Shown: positions 1 through 12,317, counted from the stretch's first letter. The stretch is 64,000 nt of DNA from Hyparrhenia diplandra (GCA_015847255.1 JADLZK010000215.1:496001-560000), one strand, 5' to 3'. Notes: generated by a model from the letters alone, not told the origin. Numbers and translations are program-made.

Positions 1-539
1 CATGAGGTGAGAAAAATCATTTGTTTTCTTCTTTTCTTTTCCGGGAAGAACATGTAGGATGCCTGTATCTCGATTTGTTCGATTTGTCTCGCATTCTCAT
101 ACCTATAAATTTCAACTCTTAGATCCAGATGAGTGCAGCCAAATCCAAGGCAGATGTGACTTACGATGGGTCCAAAGTGGCAGATTTCATGAAGTGGGTC
201 TTTCTCTGCACCACGGTAAGCAACTAACCCGTCCACTTCCCGAACTTCAGATTTGGTTAGATCTTGGTCCTCAAATCTCATGGATTTTGTTTTCTTTGCC
301 TCACTGGATCTAGAGGTGGAAGCAGGCATGTTTGTATGGAAAAGAATCGATTTGATTTGTGATGTATTGAACACTTTTGTGTGTATATAAATTGATTCTA
401 TTTGTGATGTGTTGAATCTCTCCTTTGGTTGTGATGTATGAGATGTTTCTGGGATAAACAACTTGACGGAACAATAACGGTGGGAGCCCGTGAGCATGCT
501 GGCAGCTATAGCATGTGAGCATGCGTAGTAATTTTTTTT

Positions 540-681
540 GTTTTTTAAATCTTATGACTGTCGGGTGGAGTGCCGGCACTGAAAACCAACTAACATCACT
601 ACCACTTCCCTACTGTTGGTTAATTTTCCGGCAGTGAAGGGGGTTTTGGACCCGACAGTGATGTAGTATTCTGTAGTAGTG
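540..681. mobile_element. CACTA transposon terminus (right end)
   Basis: Read on the minus strand, the sequence ending at 681 begins CACTACTACAGAAT, the terminal motif of CACTA (En/Spm) transposons. Just inside it, short inverted copies of CCCGACAGTG / CTGTCGGG and a TGCCGGCA-like motif form the dense subterminal repeats that this superfamily uses to bind transposase. No matching left end is seen, so the element either starts before the window or is truncated. No transposase coding is visible here. Confidence 0.6.
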
Positions 682-732
682 TAGTTGCACTGGACATGGA
701 GTGGTATGACTAATAGCCTGATAGGTGAATGA

Positions 733-805
733 ACATGGTGTGGAATGTTGATGTCTTCTTGTGTTTCCTGTCGTGCTATTGTCTGCTATCATGTTTGTAG
801 TTCTT
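733..805. repeat. Direct repeat copy A (~73 bp)
   Basis: This stretch, from AACATGG to GTAGTTCTTG, recurs with a few substitutions at 1759-1833. Both copies contain TCGTGCTATTGTCTGCTATC. The copies flank about 950 bp of LTR-like GC-rich sequence, so this may be an insertion bracketed by duplicated flanks or an old tandem duplication. Confidence 0.8.
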
Positions 806-949
806 GTGTTGACTTCCAAAAATGTCCAGACCTGATTTTTAGTGATGCAAAATTGGCTTGGGCATGGTAATTTTCCATACATCTTGGACATGTTCGAGTG
901 CAACAATGATGCCAAAGACTCGTGAAATCCGCGAAGAGGAAATGACCAC

Positions 950-1735
950 CTGCTACAGCACACGCCGAAGTTGGGCTTCGGGTCAGGCGCATCTAACGCA
1001 AGAGCAACGAACACTCGGCTTCGGGTCGGGTGCATCTGACGCAAGAGCAATGGACACTCTGGCGCAGCAGATCGCGCCGGACGCTAAAGTCGCGGCGTCC
1101 GGGAGCTCACCCACGAAGCGCCCGATGGAAGGACCGGCGCGACCTTCTCTCGGATCGCATCCATTGACGCCACGGACGCCGTGGCGTGGCGTCCGACAGT
1201 CCGGGTGCCTGCAGGTCGCTCTGGACTGCGTCCGACGCATGAAGATCGGCGTCCGGCGCATGGTACGTGCAGGTGCTCGTGACTTGCCTGAACCAATCTA
1301 TTTCCTAATCAGTTTTTGGAAAGTTTTGGTGCTTAGAAACACATCTAAGGTGGTTCCTAAGGCGATAAGACCACCCCCTCTATATAATGAGAGGTTCATG
1401 GCCAATTTGATCTCATCTACATCCAATTGATCAAACACAACTACCAAACCCTAATTTTCTCTCCTCAACCCCTCTACCCCTTGCTGTTCGTTGGCGTTCT
1501 CCATGAATTTTGTCGGCGTTCTAGGTGGCCTTGCCGACCTAGGGCGTTCTAGGACGGATCTTTCTCGGAGGGCGTTTCGAGGTTTTTCCAGTCGAAACCG
1601 AGCTCTACATCGGCTCTAGCGATGTCTTGATCGTTCTTGTCGATCACACTGCGGTTCTTACTGCTGATAGGTTTTTGCAATCTCTTGGGGCGTCTAAGAC
1701 CCATCCTAGTGTGTTTGATGTGAACCCCAATTCAT
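950..1735 (+). mobile_element. LTR-like GC-rich remnant with TATA box
   Basis: A GC-rich stretch with repeated GCGTCCG / GGACGC motifs leads into a TATA-like box (TATATAATGA, 1381-1390). A leader rich in CCCTAATTTTCTCTCC follows. This matches the U3-R-U5 layout of grass LTR retrotransposons. No polypurine tract, primer site or paired LTR is visible, so the element class and ends are uncertain. A promoter remnant is an alternative. Confidence 0.3.
974..1059. repeat. 2 x 43-bp tandem repeat
   Basis: Two adjacent 43-bp units (974-1016 and 1017-1059) both begin GGCTTCGGGTC and contain GACGCAAGAGCAA-like cores. They differ at a handful of positions. The repeat lies at the left of the LTR-like segment. 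Confidence 0.85.
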
Positions 1736-1758
1736 GTCAACATCTTGAATTCATCATG

Positions 1759-1833
1759 CAACATGGAGTGGAATGTTGATGTCCTCTTGTCTTGCCTTTC
1801 GTGCTATTGTCTGCTATCATGTTTGTAGTCCTT
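1759..1833. repeat. Direct repeat copy B (~73 bp)
   Basis: This is the partner of 733-805. It ends in GTTTGTAGTCCTTG where copy A has GTTTGTAGTTCTTG. The minus strands of both copies can be read as similar short peptides, but nothing supports real coding. Confidence 0.8.
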
Positions 1834-2349
1834 GATGCGTCCTTGGCAATTATTGCCTTATTGGGAACCGTCTTGGTCAAGGTGTGGTTGTCTGTCGGGC
1901 AGTTTACTTGCTGAAATTGAGCAAAAGAAGGAAGCAAGTTGGTGATGGGTTCCTGCTATTTCCGTTCAAATTGTTCACATGCTTCCTGTTATTTTGGTAC
2001 ACTTTGGCAGATTGGGCTGGTTCCCATGGAATCCGTCACCGGTCCAAATTTTGCTGTGAAAAATCTTCACTACCTATAAAGGATGGAAATGGGACAAAAT
2101 TTCGTGCGGGTAAAAATTTCTGTCTGCCCGTCGCCGCCCGTGCGGTACCGCGTCCACCCCGCTCGTCCCTTCCTTCCCTGCGAAATTTGCTGTCCCAAAA
2201 TTTGCCACAATTTCACAGCCCATCAAATCTTGGTTCGATAAATGCCATCCGTACCTATAAAATAAAAATATTAGGAAACCATGCAAAAAGAAATCACGCG
2301 AGAAAAAAAATTATGAACACGGTAAAAAAAGAAACAAACGTCATCATGC

Positions 2350-2875
2350 GATCCTGAAATCACGGCACCTCTCTCCAAATCCCGAAGTCACGGTGGTGGC
2401 CTTCTCTCCAAATATCACTTCCCACAAACCCACCAGAACCCTTCTTTATACAATGCCACCCAACAATCAAGTCACGGCACCTCTCAAATCCCGAAATCAC
2501 GGCACTTGTGGTCGCAAAAACAAAAAACACGGCACCTGTTCCACCTTCCTAAATCTCTACACCCTCCACCATCACATCCCTAGACAGAACAATTCTCGTG
2601 CTCGCACTTTCCCTCCCCTCAAACGTGGCCTCCCTCATGCACGGTGGCCAACCAACCAGCGGACCACTGTCGACCATCTCCCACTTCGACCACGGGACTG
2701 TCGCCGCCGCACGCATGTAGTAGCCATCCGGTGGACCGCTGCGCGCCAGGGTTCATCTCCCGCTTTGACGGCAACAGGCGGCAAAGGAGCATCGCCGCTG
2801 CACGCACCTCGGCCGGTACCTTGAAGCACGTCCACGACCGAAGTAGATTTTTAATCACCGCGTGCCCGGCACCAG
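2350..2875 (+). other. Exon-like island with repeated upstream motif, unrecognised
   Basis: From about 2350 to 2530 the motif TCACGGCAC followed by CTCTC and AAATCCCGAA occurs about three times, as in a duplicated upstream region. A CT-rich leader and a GC-rich stretch follow, ending at a plausible splice donor (CCAG|GTACGC, 2875/2876). Short ORFs here have no protein signature I recognise. It could be the first exon of a decayed or non-coding transcript, or a fragment carried by a Helitron. Confidence 0.25.
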
Positions 2876-4449
2876 GTACGCAGATCCAGTGTAATTTTGT
2901 TGGCCGCTTGTATGTGTGTGTGTGTGTGGGGGGACTAAGCCGCCGACAAATTTTATATATGGGCTGAATGCATACTATTGAATAAATAGACAGATTGTGT
3001 TGATGAAAAAAAAGGCACAACAAAATCAATAAATTGACAGAAGAAGATTATGCATGAGTGTAACCTGATGCAACAAAACAAGTGGTCAGAGGGATGAAAT
3101 CAACATCAAACCGCTTTCAGATATTGCCGGACCATATGAACAGTAGGCTAAACTAACAAGTATTTAGAACTGGAGGAGCTGCCAATATGTTAGTGAATTT
3201 CATTCATGGCTTCTTGTTTTCATCAGGCTCAAAGCTGTCGGGCTGGTTCTCATACTAACAATCAAAATATTTTCAATTATATAGCAGGGGGGGGCATAGA
3301 AATTTCAAATGCAAATGATATGCTACTTACTGGGAATACCAAATTCCTTGAGCAACCATGGAGGCGGCAATCAAAAACCTGAGTCATCAAATGTCCTAGG
3401 TAAATCTCAATCTTGATAGTTTAGTTGATCCAAACGGCAAATGTCCTAGGTAAATCTCAGCCTTGAAAACAAGAAATATAAAATCAACAGAATGCAGTAG
3501 TGGGTACCAAGCTATAGGCAGTAGAGATTATCAAAAGAATCCAGAACAACATTCATTTGTCGAGATATAGGCACTAACTATGAATGGATGGCTGAATTAT
3601 GAGTGGCACTATCTTATCTGAATGTATGCCAAATGACAGCAAATATAGGGACAATTAATATTTGTGGTATACAAGTTTCTTCACTAAAAACGAATTGGTT
3701 CATAAAGGTTGATTGATCATGTGTTTTGTATACTCATATCGCAGGCTTAGGACTAGATGACAGGTATTTCTAGATGTTTGATTAAATTCTAATCTACAAG
3801 CATACTATATGACAGGTATATCTAATGCAGGATCATACATGACTCTGCCTGGCTACTTCTCAGTAAAGAATTAATGTGTTAGATTTATGTACTGCATGTA
3901 ATCCTGTTATCTTTAATTAAAACCAACATACCCAACATATGTTTTCAGGTTTGAATTCAAGCCGCCACTGCACAACTGCTTTCGTCATTTTACTGGCTTA
4001 CTGCACATTCCAGTTCGTTGCTCAAAGAAATCTCGCCATAGAGGCATCTTAAAGGAAGTCTTAAATGGCGATTGAGGAGTGTGCCCCAAGCTCCTTGCAT
4101 AGTTCATTTATCTGCTCACAGTGCAGCAAGTAAATACTTACTAGAAAGCACTTAGCTATTAGAAAAAGAATGAGCATACATAAATTAAATTCAATCGGCT
4201 ACTTTGAGCAAAAAAAGTAGCAAATGGAAGTGGACAGAATACCATACTGAAAAATTAACAGCTTAATTAAGAGAGTTATGCATGAACCGGTCATGGCCTT
4301 GGTGCCAGCAAAACAGTATTGTGCTTGTGCCATATTCAGAGGAAATACAAGACTTCTGATACTATGTGCCCCTATTTGATAATTCTGAGAATACCGTTAT
4401 AAAGTTATAATGATTCTTGTGATCTGTGTTCTTTGCTTAATACAAACAG

Positions 4450-4525
4450 GTAGTGTTGATGGACACACCTAGGCCAACAGGTAATAGGTCACCTTTGGGG
4501 GACCTTACAAATACAATCCATGGAG
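4450..4525 (+). pseudogene. Short exon-like remnant with PLGDLTNT motif
   Basis: A 76-bp island is bounded by an acceptor-like AAACAG and a donor-like GGAG|GTATAT. It contains ATG at 4459 and translates to about 22 residues including RSPLGDLTNT. Similar L(G/S)D(I/L)TN motifs occur near the N-termini of plant Helitron-type and other repeat-encoded proteins. I make that link from memory, and it is weak. No downstream exon can be joined with confidence. Confidence 0.25.
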
Positions 4526-5166
4526 GTATATAAAATTTCACAACATCTCTACATATTCTATGTTCGTATGTTTACAACTCCTCACTAATGTTCATTGAAA
4601 GGAATCATACCCTACCGGTGTTGGTGCCACTAGATGGGGTCATGCTGCTGTCAGGTGTCCCTTTTCAAATCTCTGCTGGTAATGAGATTAAAATTTAGGT
4701 GTCCAGGTTAGGAACAGTGTAGGACCTATGAACCAAAGTTGTATTTTTAGAAAATATAAATGCTCAAACATGATCAATCTATACTTAGTTAGAGAGCCTT
4801 TTATCAATGCTTTATCTTGGGGCTTGCCAGCTTTGATGGAGGCATCATCATTGATTTTTTGGCCTATTATTAGGAAAATGAGCTCAATGTAGTGGACTAC
4901 TTAGATTTGTGTGGGGATACGACTACCAAGGTTTTTTTTTTTGTTTCCAGTAAGCTTTTACAATGGTCATATAGATAGAATGTTGCATTGAGTTTGACAC
5001 AGTTCTTGGTTCATGCTAATTGAGGGCAGCTTTTTTTACGGTAATGTAAATTTGCAATTATATAAATACTGTAGAAAATTATTGTTGGACGGCATCAGAG
5101 ACATGCATAAGTTCCTTCGTATCTGTGAATAATGTCTACTTCATTTTGTTTTTCTTTGTTATGCAG

Positions 5167-5238
5167 GGAGGACACTAGCTACAACCACTGTGGTCCTTGG
5201 CGAGAAAAGTTCTAGGCTGCTACAGTGTTGTTGACAAG
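5167..5238 (+). other. Exon-like island, unrecognised
   Basis: A 72-bp block lies between an acceptor (TATGCAG) and a donor (GACAAG|GTGACT). Its three reading frames give no domain I recognise. It is listed only because of the flanking splice consensus and its higher complexity compared with its surroundings. Confidence 0.2.
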
Positions 5239-6629
5239 GTGACTATCAGTTTCATACTGAATTTGGAGTGAGTTGTTTTTTTCCAATCAATATCTAACCT
5301 ACTTGCTTTTTACTATTGTAAAAAAACTACTTGCTTTCTAAATCGATCTTCAAGTCTGAACCTGCAACTTCATTTGTTACTATTGGCGGACTGTTCTTTG
5401 TTACGGTTCTCAGACTCATCTTTGGTCGCCTTCTCTGTAGTTCTTATTGTCTTTATTTTTTAAGATACAGTAGTAGCCATGTTCACACATTAACCTACAA
5501 GCCACACATAACTCCCAATATTACAAACACACCTCACCCCTAAAGAAACATGTGTGCTGTCACAAAGCCCAGATAAACAGAATAAAAATGGCATTTTATT
5601 ACCTTATAGAAGCAATGTTTATGTCGGATTAGCCCATTAAACATCCCACAGAGAAACTAGATTGTGTCTAAAAGAAGTGCTGAGACACTCGCCTTCCATA
5701 AAGAGGTCAATAAATTAATATCAAATAATTGTTACATAAACTAACCAGAACATTGTGCAGTTGATTTGGTTGTTGGAACTATGAGATAGAAATCTATAAT
5801 GCAAAGTAAAAAAAACTAAAAGCAGTAGCAGAATAGTTCAATTCACGATTTTTAATCTAGATACTTGTTTAAAGATTAAGGACTGGCAGGCTTGCAAACA
5901 GGGCGTGGGGTGGAAGCATGCATAAGAATGTGTACGAGAGAGGTCCTTCATCTTATGTGGGGAATGTTGTCAACAGTTTAAGCCTAGGTCTGATAAACAT
6001 GCACCTACAGTTAGGAAACCAGCTACCCAGTCATCTGCAGCTACAGGTTCGAATTCTATATCCTGCTAAGTTATTCACATTTGGATCTAAAGTAGTCTAG
6101 AAAAAGTTTCCATCTCAAATCTACATTCACTCGACTAAAATGTGGATAGAGGCAGAGTGCAAGTTATGTTAAAATCCAATTCTCAAGAATCAAGATAGAG
6201 TGAGAGAAGCCTGTGTAGCCCACTTAAGCATCAGCTTATGACTTTCTGAGGCTGAAACTAGGTTATGGGGCTCATTAGACCCTTTCTAATATAACAAAAC
6301 CAATAAGATGCTCACAAGAAAATAATACAAAAACTGATGCTATTTCACAACAGTTACATAATAACATATGTAGTCAAATTATTATGTCTGATGCCCTTGA
6401 GGGACCGAACACGGAAGTAATGTGTAGTTCATCTTAGACACAAGTTCGTTAATGAAAAATGAAGTAAACAAGGCTGAAATGCTTTAGGAACCTGAGTATT
6501 GCGAAGAAGTAATGATATGGCTGTGAAAAAGAGAGCGATTTCCTAATTCACTTGACAGTAGAACTCTTAAGTCCATTGCAGACTTCATTAGTATGGACCC
6601 AGTCTCCAGGAAACCCATTTTGAATTTTA

Positions 6630-6772
6630 CTCCATGCCAAATTGTAAGACATTTTGACTTTTCTAGATACATTTTTGTTGTGAACTTAGATATACACAAT
6701 GTCTATATAGTGAAAGTAATGTATCTATAAAAAGTCTGAAAGTCTAAAAAATTTTGAACAGAGGTAGTAATA
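6630..6772. mobile_element. Degenerate Stowaway-like MITE
   Basis: The segment has partly palindromic arms: TTTTGACTTTTCTAGATACATT on the left, and AATGTATCTATAAAAAGTCTG on the right read as its complement. It ends GAACAGAGGTAGTA, resembling a decayed CCTCTGTTC terminus next to TA. The left terminus is not clean, so the exact ends and family are uncertain. Confidence 0.4.
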
Positions 6773-7389
6773 ATTTAAGGGGAAAATACTTAATAATGCC
6801 TTCATGTTTTCAGTGACTGGAATAAAAAAGTTTCTTATACTGAAATTAGTAATTCTGTACTGTTGTACATTTCAGCTAAAGGAATAGGAATTCACACTTG
6901 AGTTATTTGTCTGCTCTCATGATTTCCTCTCAATATTGTGATTTTGTCTCTATAACGTACTTCTAGAGCCACAAAAACGACACAGTCTCCACTGAGTAGT
7001 AGCCACGGTCTGCAGAAAACACCGTAGTCAACTCAACAGTGGCATGGAAACAAATAAAACTATCACAAGCAAAGCTTGCCAGTTCCTTGACAAGTTAACT
7101 GGAAAGGTAGCATTCCCTGAAACACGTCTAATATTGCAGAACACTAGGATGCAACACATCAAAAATTGCAGCAAAGTTTAATTGAATCACGTCTTATTTG
7201 TGTGTGTGCCCATATGCTAATGCTAGGTGGCCTAGGTCCATAGAAATTGCAGACACAACAATATCACAGAGCAGTTATAGATAGAAAGGTTTGAGATGTA
7301 GAGTTGCCATTGCATATCACGGCAGTGGAAATCTGTAACAATTCTTTACTACCTAAAAAGAATGAAAGGGAGATCATTTTTCGTGTGGT

Positions 7390-8350
7390 AAAAACACTAG
7401 AACCCTTCGGTCCGCCCGTGCGACGACGTCGATTGCCTCCCTCCTCCCCGCGTGCGATCTGTGAAAGTAAAGATAAAAAAGGAAACAAGCACCGGTAAAT
7501 AGAAACAAAGCAAATCACGCAATCTTGGCCCCTCACCCGGTAGAAAAAAAAGGAAAGAAACTGACGCTCCGTGATTCCTGCGACTCCTCTTCCGCATCCA
7601 CCACCACCTACGTCTCCGCGCCCACGCTCGCGCTCCCCTCCGTAGCAGCAATGCTCGCGACAACGTCACCTCTGGCCTCTCCCTCCGCCTGCGCCACTGC
7701 CGCCGCCTCCTCGCGACATCACATGCGACACGCCGACGTCGTCCACCTCCACACGTGGGCCATCCATGGCGTCGTCCGTCTCCCCGACGTCAGGCAGCGC
7801 CGATGAGCGCCCCGCGCGCGCCCCTTGCCGACGCGTCCGCTTCGGCGGTGCCGCTGCCGCTTGTGCACGCAGAACGGGCCGCTAGATGCAGGCCTTCATC
7901 GCCCACCTTGAGCGCCTCCCGCCGACTGGGCCTCCGCCACCACAGGCCCCCACCCGCTCACAAAGACTCTGCTTCGCCATCGCTGACTCCTCAGATCAGG
8001 GCCGGCCGCCTTTGTTGACCGCGGGCACCCAGGACGGCTGCGGGCACACGCGCCGCCGTGGTCGCGTGCTCGGCCGTGGGCTCGAGCGCCGCCCTCAGTC
8101 CGATGTGTGCTCGGCAGCGGCGGACAACCAGAGCACGATTCTACATTGCAGGTGGCCCCATCTCCCCATCTATTTTGTCCCCGATGTGTGCAGGAAGATC
8201 TCTAATTTCAAGATTCTTCAGTGTGCCCTTGACGATGAGGTCCAGATTTCACTGCTAGCCATTGGTTCTGATTTCCTCTCCATCCTGCTTTTGCGTTCGA
8301 TTCATGCACTGCTTTTTTGTTCAGGCAAATCGTCATCATGGGGAAGATGA
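7390..8350 (+). other. GC-rich exon-like island, unrecognised
   Basis: A sudden GC-rich, CpG-rich block with several overlapping short ORFs on both strands lies about 500 bp upstream of the MLO exons. It looks like the 5' end of a grass gene (Pro/Ala/Arg-rich coding or leader), but no frame has a recognisable motif and no frame stays open. The 5' end of a decayed gene or a captured promoter are both possible. It does not show the N-terminal MLO membrane segments. Confidence 0.3.
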
Positions 8351-8869
8351 GCTGTCAACAGTCACCGCAAAGAAGAAGGCAACCCAGTGCGCATCTTCCC
8401 TGTGTCGTCGTGTCTAGGAGCTATGCAGCAACCTAGCAGCTGCTAGCGACTGCTAGCGACGTTGCGCACTTCATGCTCGATGGAATGCCTACGAGATTTG
8501 GCTTTCTCCCAGCTGCTAGGTATTATTTTTTGGATGCAAACTTTTGCCTTTGATTCCTTAGCATAAAATAATTTTTCATCGTTTGCTATGATGAAAGGCT
8601 GATGCAACACTTATGCCTTTGATTCCTTAGTGTGTGTGTGTGTTTGTTCCGCTGAATCTTCCTGCTTTTTATGTCTCTAAAATTTGACATATGTGGCCAC
8701 AAATGATAAGGAGGGAGGAAAACGATATGCCAACCATGGAGTATTGCTATATGTAAACCAATTAGAGATACACACTAATTCCATCAAGACTGCTGTGTGC
8801 TGTGTTCTATATGTAAACCCTTGTTGCCAACTTGCCATGTACTCATGTTTCACTTACTGATGATTGCAG

Positions 8870-9230
8870 ACCCACAATCTTCGGCCAACATATGATTTCC
8901 ACAATTACATGATACGCTCAATGGAAGAGGAGTTTGAGAAGATCGTTGGACTGAGTTTAGTGTAATATTAAGGCCTGTGTTAGTGTCTGCATAGCTGCAA
9001 TGGATTTTTCGTATTGGAGAAATATGATCAGCTAATAACCTACTCCTTTATGCAGTGCACTGTTGTGGGGCTTCGTTGTTGCTTCTATGTTATTTAACGT
9101 AGATAGTAAACTTCTAGCCACTTTACTTCCTTTGAGATATCTATCTTTTTGTCATTGTCCAGTGCTCATAAATAGTGATTTTATTTTAGGATCGAGCCTG
9201 TACTTTTGGATAGCAATTCTTCCAGTAACT
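8870..9230 (+). pseudogene. MLO-like seven-transmembrane protein, three-exon fragment
   Basis: MLO proteins are plant plasma-membrane seven-helix, calmodulin-binding proteins, some of which condition powdery mildew susceptibility. Three pieces read in order. The first (8870 to about 8954, after a TGATTGCAG acceptor) gives YDFHNYMIRSMEEEFEKIVG. The second (9056-9105, after TTTATGCAG) gives LLWGFVVASMLFNVD. The third (9190-9230, between TTTTAG and GTAAGC) gives SSLYFWIAILPVT. This matches the conserved MLO stretch from the cytoplasmic loop into a transmembrane helix, with introns where the family has them. The first donor is no longer GT. I see no earlier exons (N-terminal helices) and no later ones (calmodulin-binding tail), so this is a fragment, perhaps carried by the Helitron ending at 11578. 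The family call is fairly sure; function is lost. Confidence 0.75.
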
Positions 9231-11549
9231 GTAAGCTGTAGCCTACTTCTCCAACATTCTACAGCCTAGATTTCTCTGAAATTTTTTGGCCTTAACTGGG
9301 ATGTGATGGTGCTGTCGTGCACAGTTAGATTTTGCAGATTCTCTTAGCAGATACTCTCTTTGGGAACTATTTCTTTCTGGTTTTCTAATTCTGAGATAAG
9401 CAAAATGTGATCAATAGCAAATTATATTGAGTTGTACCAAAACTGTTAGTCAATAATCAAGATGTTGGATCTGGTTCTATCTGTAGATTTTTATCGCTGT
9501 TTTGCAGAGAGAATTTTTTGGGCAAAATCATACGAATTTATGAAACTCGCTTGACAAGTTTGCAGAGATATGAAGCTTGTTCTTGCAGTGAATGTCACAG
9601 GCAGCTCCTCAACTGAGACTATCACACAAAGGATCACTGTCCGGCATTGCTGCCCAGTGACTTTAGCTCCCTTACCCTTCAGTTCTCTATGTTTCTAGAA
9701 TACAGAACAACTATATTAACTATGCTCGGCATTTGCTTGTATTGGCTCTGCTTTTGAGTGAGTTGTTCTCTGAACTAATTAGGTTGGTTTCTAAAAATAC
9801 CATTAATTAATGTGTTAGCAGATACTCCCAAGTCAGTAATGTACTAATGTGTGAGCATTGCATAAATTTGATATGCTGTGGATTAGTGAGACTTGGAGCT
9901 AATGCACTTAAGTTCACAATAGGATGTGTGGAAACATGAAAACTTTTGTCTTATTAGCTATTTCCATTTTTTTGAAGTAAAATATCTGTTAATCAATTTG
10001 TCCATCCAACTTGCTGGATACGCTCCTGAACAGCAAGGTATTCAGGTAATTTGCTGCCAATGTATGAGCTATTGAATTTCAAGCTGTAGGGCAATGAGAA
10101 AGAACTCTGAACAAAATTATACTGTTCATGGTATGAGCTCTAAACAAAATTATACTGTTCATGTGTTAATGTATGAGCTCTGCATGGTATTTGTCCAAGG
10201 TGGTTTTATTTATTTCTTTTCATATATGTTAATGTTCTTGTTTGTAAATGAGCAGGCAAGTGGGTTACTCAAGAAGAGGCATCGGGTGGTCCAAAGTTAG
10301 CTCTAAAACTGTTGTGCTTGGGAGCTTAGAACACATAAATAATTCTTATTCTTATCCTCTAATCCCTTTTAGTGAAACAAATGGATTTGCAAATGTTGGC
10401 TGCACCAAGTACTTGAGAAAAAGCTATGAAAATGGCCCTTGGAACATCATATATATCAGAGCCTTCTATGGACATGATCACATCAGTAAACTGTCTTCTA
10501 TTCATGGCTGCGTCCTTTGCACAACAATGTGTTTGCATCGCTGGCTTACATTCACTAGCAGTGCCCAGTGAGCTCCCCTTGGTGAGTGGCATCTCCTTCA
10601 AGTGATGTGTGGCAGGTACTTCATTTGATCCAATTTCACTTTCAAATTATTTACATCGAAAAGGGGACAGAGGATGCATTGTTGTGGTTTATAGACTAAG
10701 CGTAATCTAGCATATTGTATTACAGGTTGAGAAATTCACATGAGTAAAAAAATCTGAGTCCTGAAGAAAAATAGCTAATTTCTGCTTGACTGAAGATGTA
10801 GGCCCGTATATGGATTGCTACCTTTCATTTCTTTCCTTCTGTTTTTTTTAGGTTAAATTAAATTTCCTTTCATGTCTGACACGCTTGTTCTATCTTTGAA
10901 AGCGGTCCTGGTCGCCACATCTCTTTTTTCAGGTTGTCTACATTTTACTACAACAACTATTGGCTACTCAATGAAGTCCCATGGCATCTCCACATTTATT
11001 ATCCTCTGAGGCTTGATCTGAGCAAATCTCTTTTATGTTGTTGCTCACAACTTAGTGATAGTGTACACTAAACTGTGGCATCAGACTCATGAGATTTAGG
11101 CCGATTTTATACAAACAATCTCATTGTGCTTTGCTTCTTATATAAGATTGTGTATAAAAAAATTGGCCTAATTGTCGTACCAAAAAATATATTTTTATTT
11201 TTTGCTAACCAGTTCCATGTAATGGTTGATTATGGTATTCCTGCATTTTAGTCGGCGGAATAGTATGGAAGCTTTTTCAAATCTGCATTTCGTGAACTTA
11301 ATGGCGCATCTAAAGAAATGGAAATGGATGTCGGGGATTTATTTATATTGATATAAAATAGAAATCTTAGACACATCATGCGTGGTTACTAAACTGTGTT
11401 AATTTTATGAACTTTCCGGTTCTAAATGATCTGTTGAAAACATGTTCATTCCAGGTTGTAGTTCATAATGTCACTTTAATATCATTATTTAATTTTATAG
11501 TATTGTTACCTTATCATGTGATCTATGTTTTTATATAAAATTTTATTAT
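9231..11549. other. AT-rich stretch, no recognised gene
   Basis: No domain-bearing ORF was found. A short uninterrupted frame near 10250-10570 has no recognisable motif. Around 9580-9660 there is a piece after a TTCTTGCAG acceptor-like site, but it does not continue the MLO protein. Confidence 0.5.
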
Positions 11550-11578
11550 CCCGTAGCAACGCACGGGTGTTTAACTAG
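11550..11578 (+). mobile_element. Helitron 3' terminus (hairpin + CTAG)
   Basis: CCCGT (11550-11554) and ACGGG (11563-11567) form a short GC hairpin with loop AGCAACGC. It is followed a few bases later by CTAG (11575-11578) and then T. A hairpin just inside a terminal CTRR, with insertion between A and T, is the defining 3' end of Helitron rolling-circle transposons. The 5' end of this copy was not located. The MLO fragment lies upstream and could be cargo. Confidence 0.8.
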
Positions 11579-11817
11579 TAATGAAGTAAGGGTAAACATA
11601 TGATATTTTATAAGGTAATGCTAAATATTCTGAAGCATGGTACTGTATCTAGGATGCCAACACTATGTTTTATGATTAAACACCAACAATTATTTTTGTT
11701 TAGGTCATACACGCTATGAGCATGGGCAGCTTTACTAATCGCAAAACAGGTACAACATCCACAGTGTCAGAACGTCCTGCATGATCTTTTTTCAAGCAGT
11801 TAAACAATATTCAATAG

Positions 11818-12317
11818 TTAGAGCTGCATGTAACATTGCTGTAGAGGCAATTCGTCGACCACGTTGTGTGCATCATCCATGACAGAGGCAATCGTTTGTA
11901 GAAGATGGGATGGGAGAGCAATTGGGAGAGAGATAAGCACCATGATGTCCACTGTTGGTGGGAGATGTCGGGCGGCGGAGGTTGCAGGCGCTCCGGCACG
12001 CACACCGTACGGCTCTCCGAGGGCGCACGTGGCTCCGCGATCCGGCGGGGTGGCGGGCCTGCGGTGGTGCTGCAGTGCCGCAGCGCTTTGAGGGCCGCGT
12101 GGTGTCGGCAGGCGTTGCAGTTGTGGCCGAGGCCGTGGCCGCTGCGACACCCCTCGGCAGCTTCATCGTCAGCGCGGCGTCGCCGGGCGGAGAGGAATGG
12201 AGGGAGGGGCGGCGCTGGTAGGAGCCGGGACAGGAGTCAGTCGACATTCGGGGGTGGAGAGAAATGGAGAAAGGATGTACGGAGGTGGGGCTGGGAGAGG
12301 AGCGGATCAGGAGAGTG
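11818..12317 (-). other. GC-rich block, possible minus-strand 5' gene end, unrecognised
   Basis: On the minus strand a CT-rich leader (about 12310 down to 12250) runs into a GC-rich region with ATGs at 12247 and nearby. The frames are Pro/Ala/Arg/Thr-rich without a known domain, and both strands are open, as GC-rich grass DNA often is. It may be a first exon whose downstream part was lost. Confidence 0.3.

Larger units (their letters stand above)
2876..7390. other. AT-rich stretch, essentially non-coding
   Basis: About 4.5 kb of AT-rich sequence with no ORF carrying a recognisable domain. I see only the two exon-like pieces at 4450-4525 and 5167-5238 and a degenerate MITE near 6.63-6.77 kb, all listed separately. 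It could be introns of a decayed gene or Helitron filler. Confidence 0.5.
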
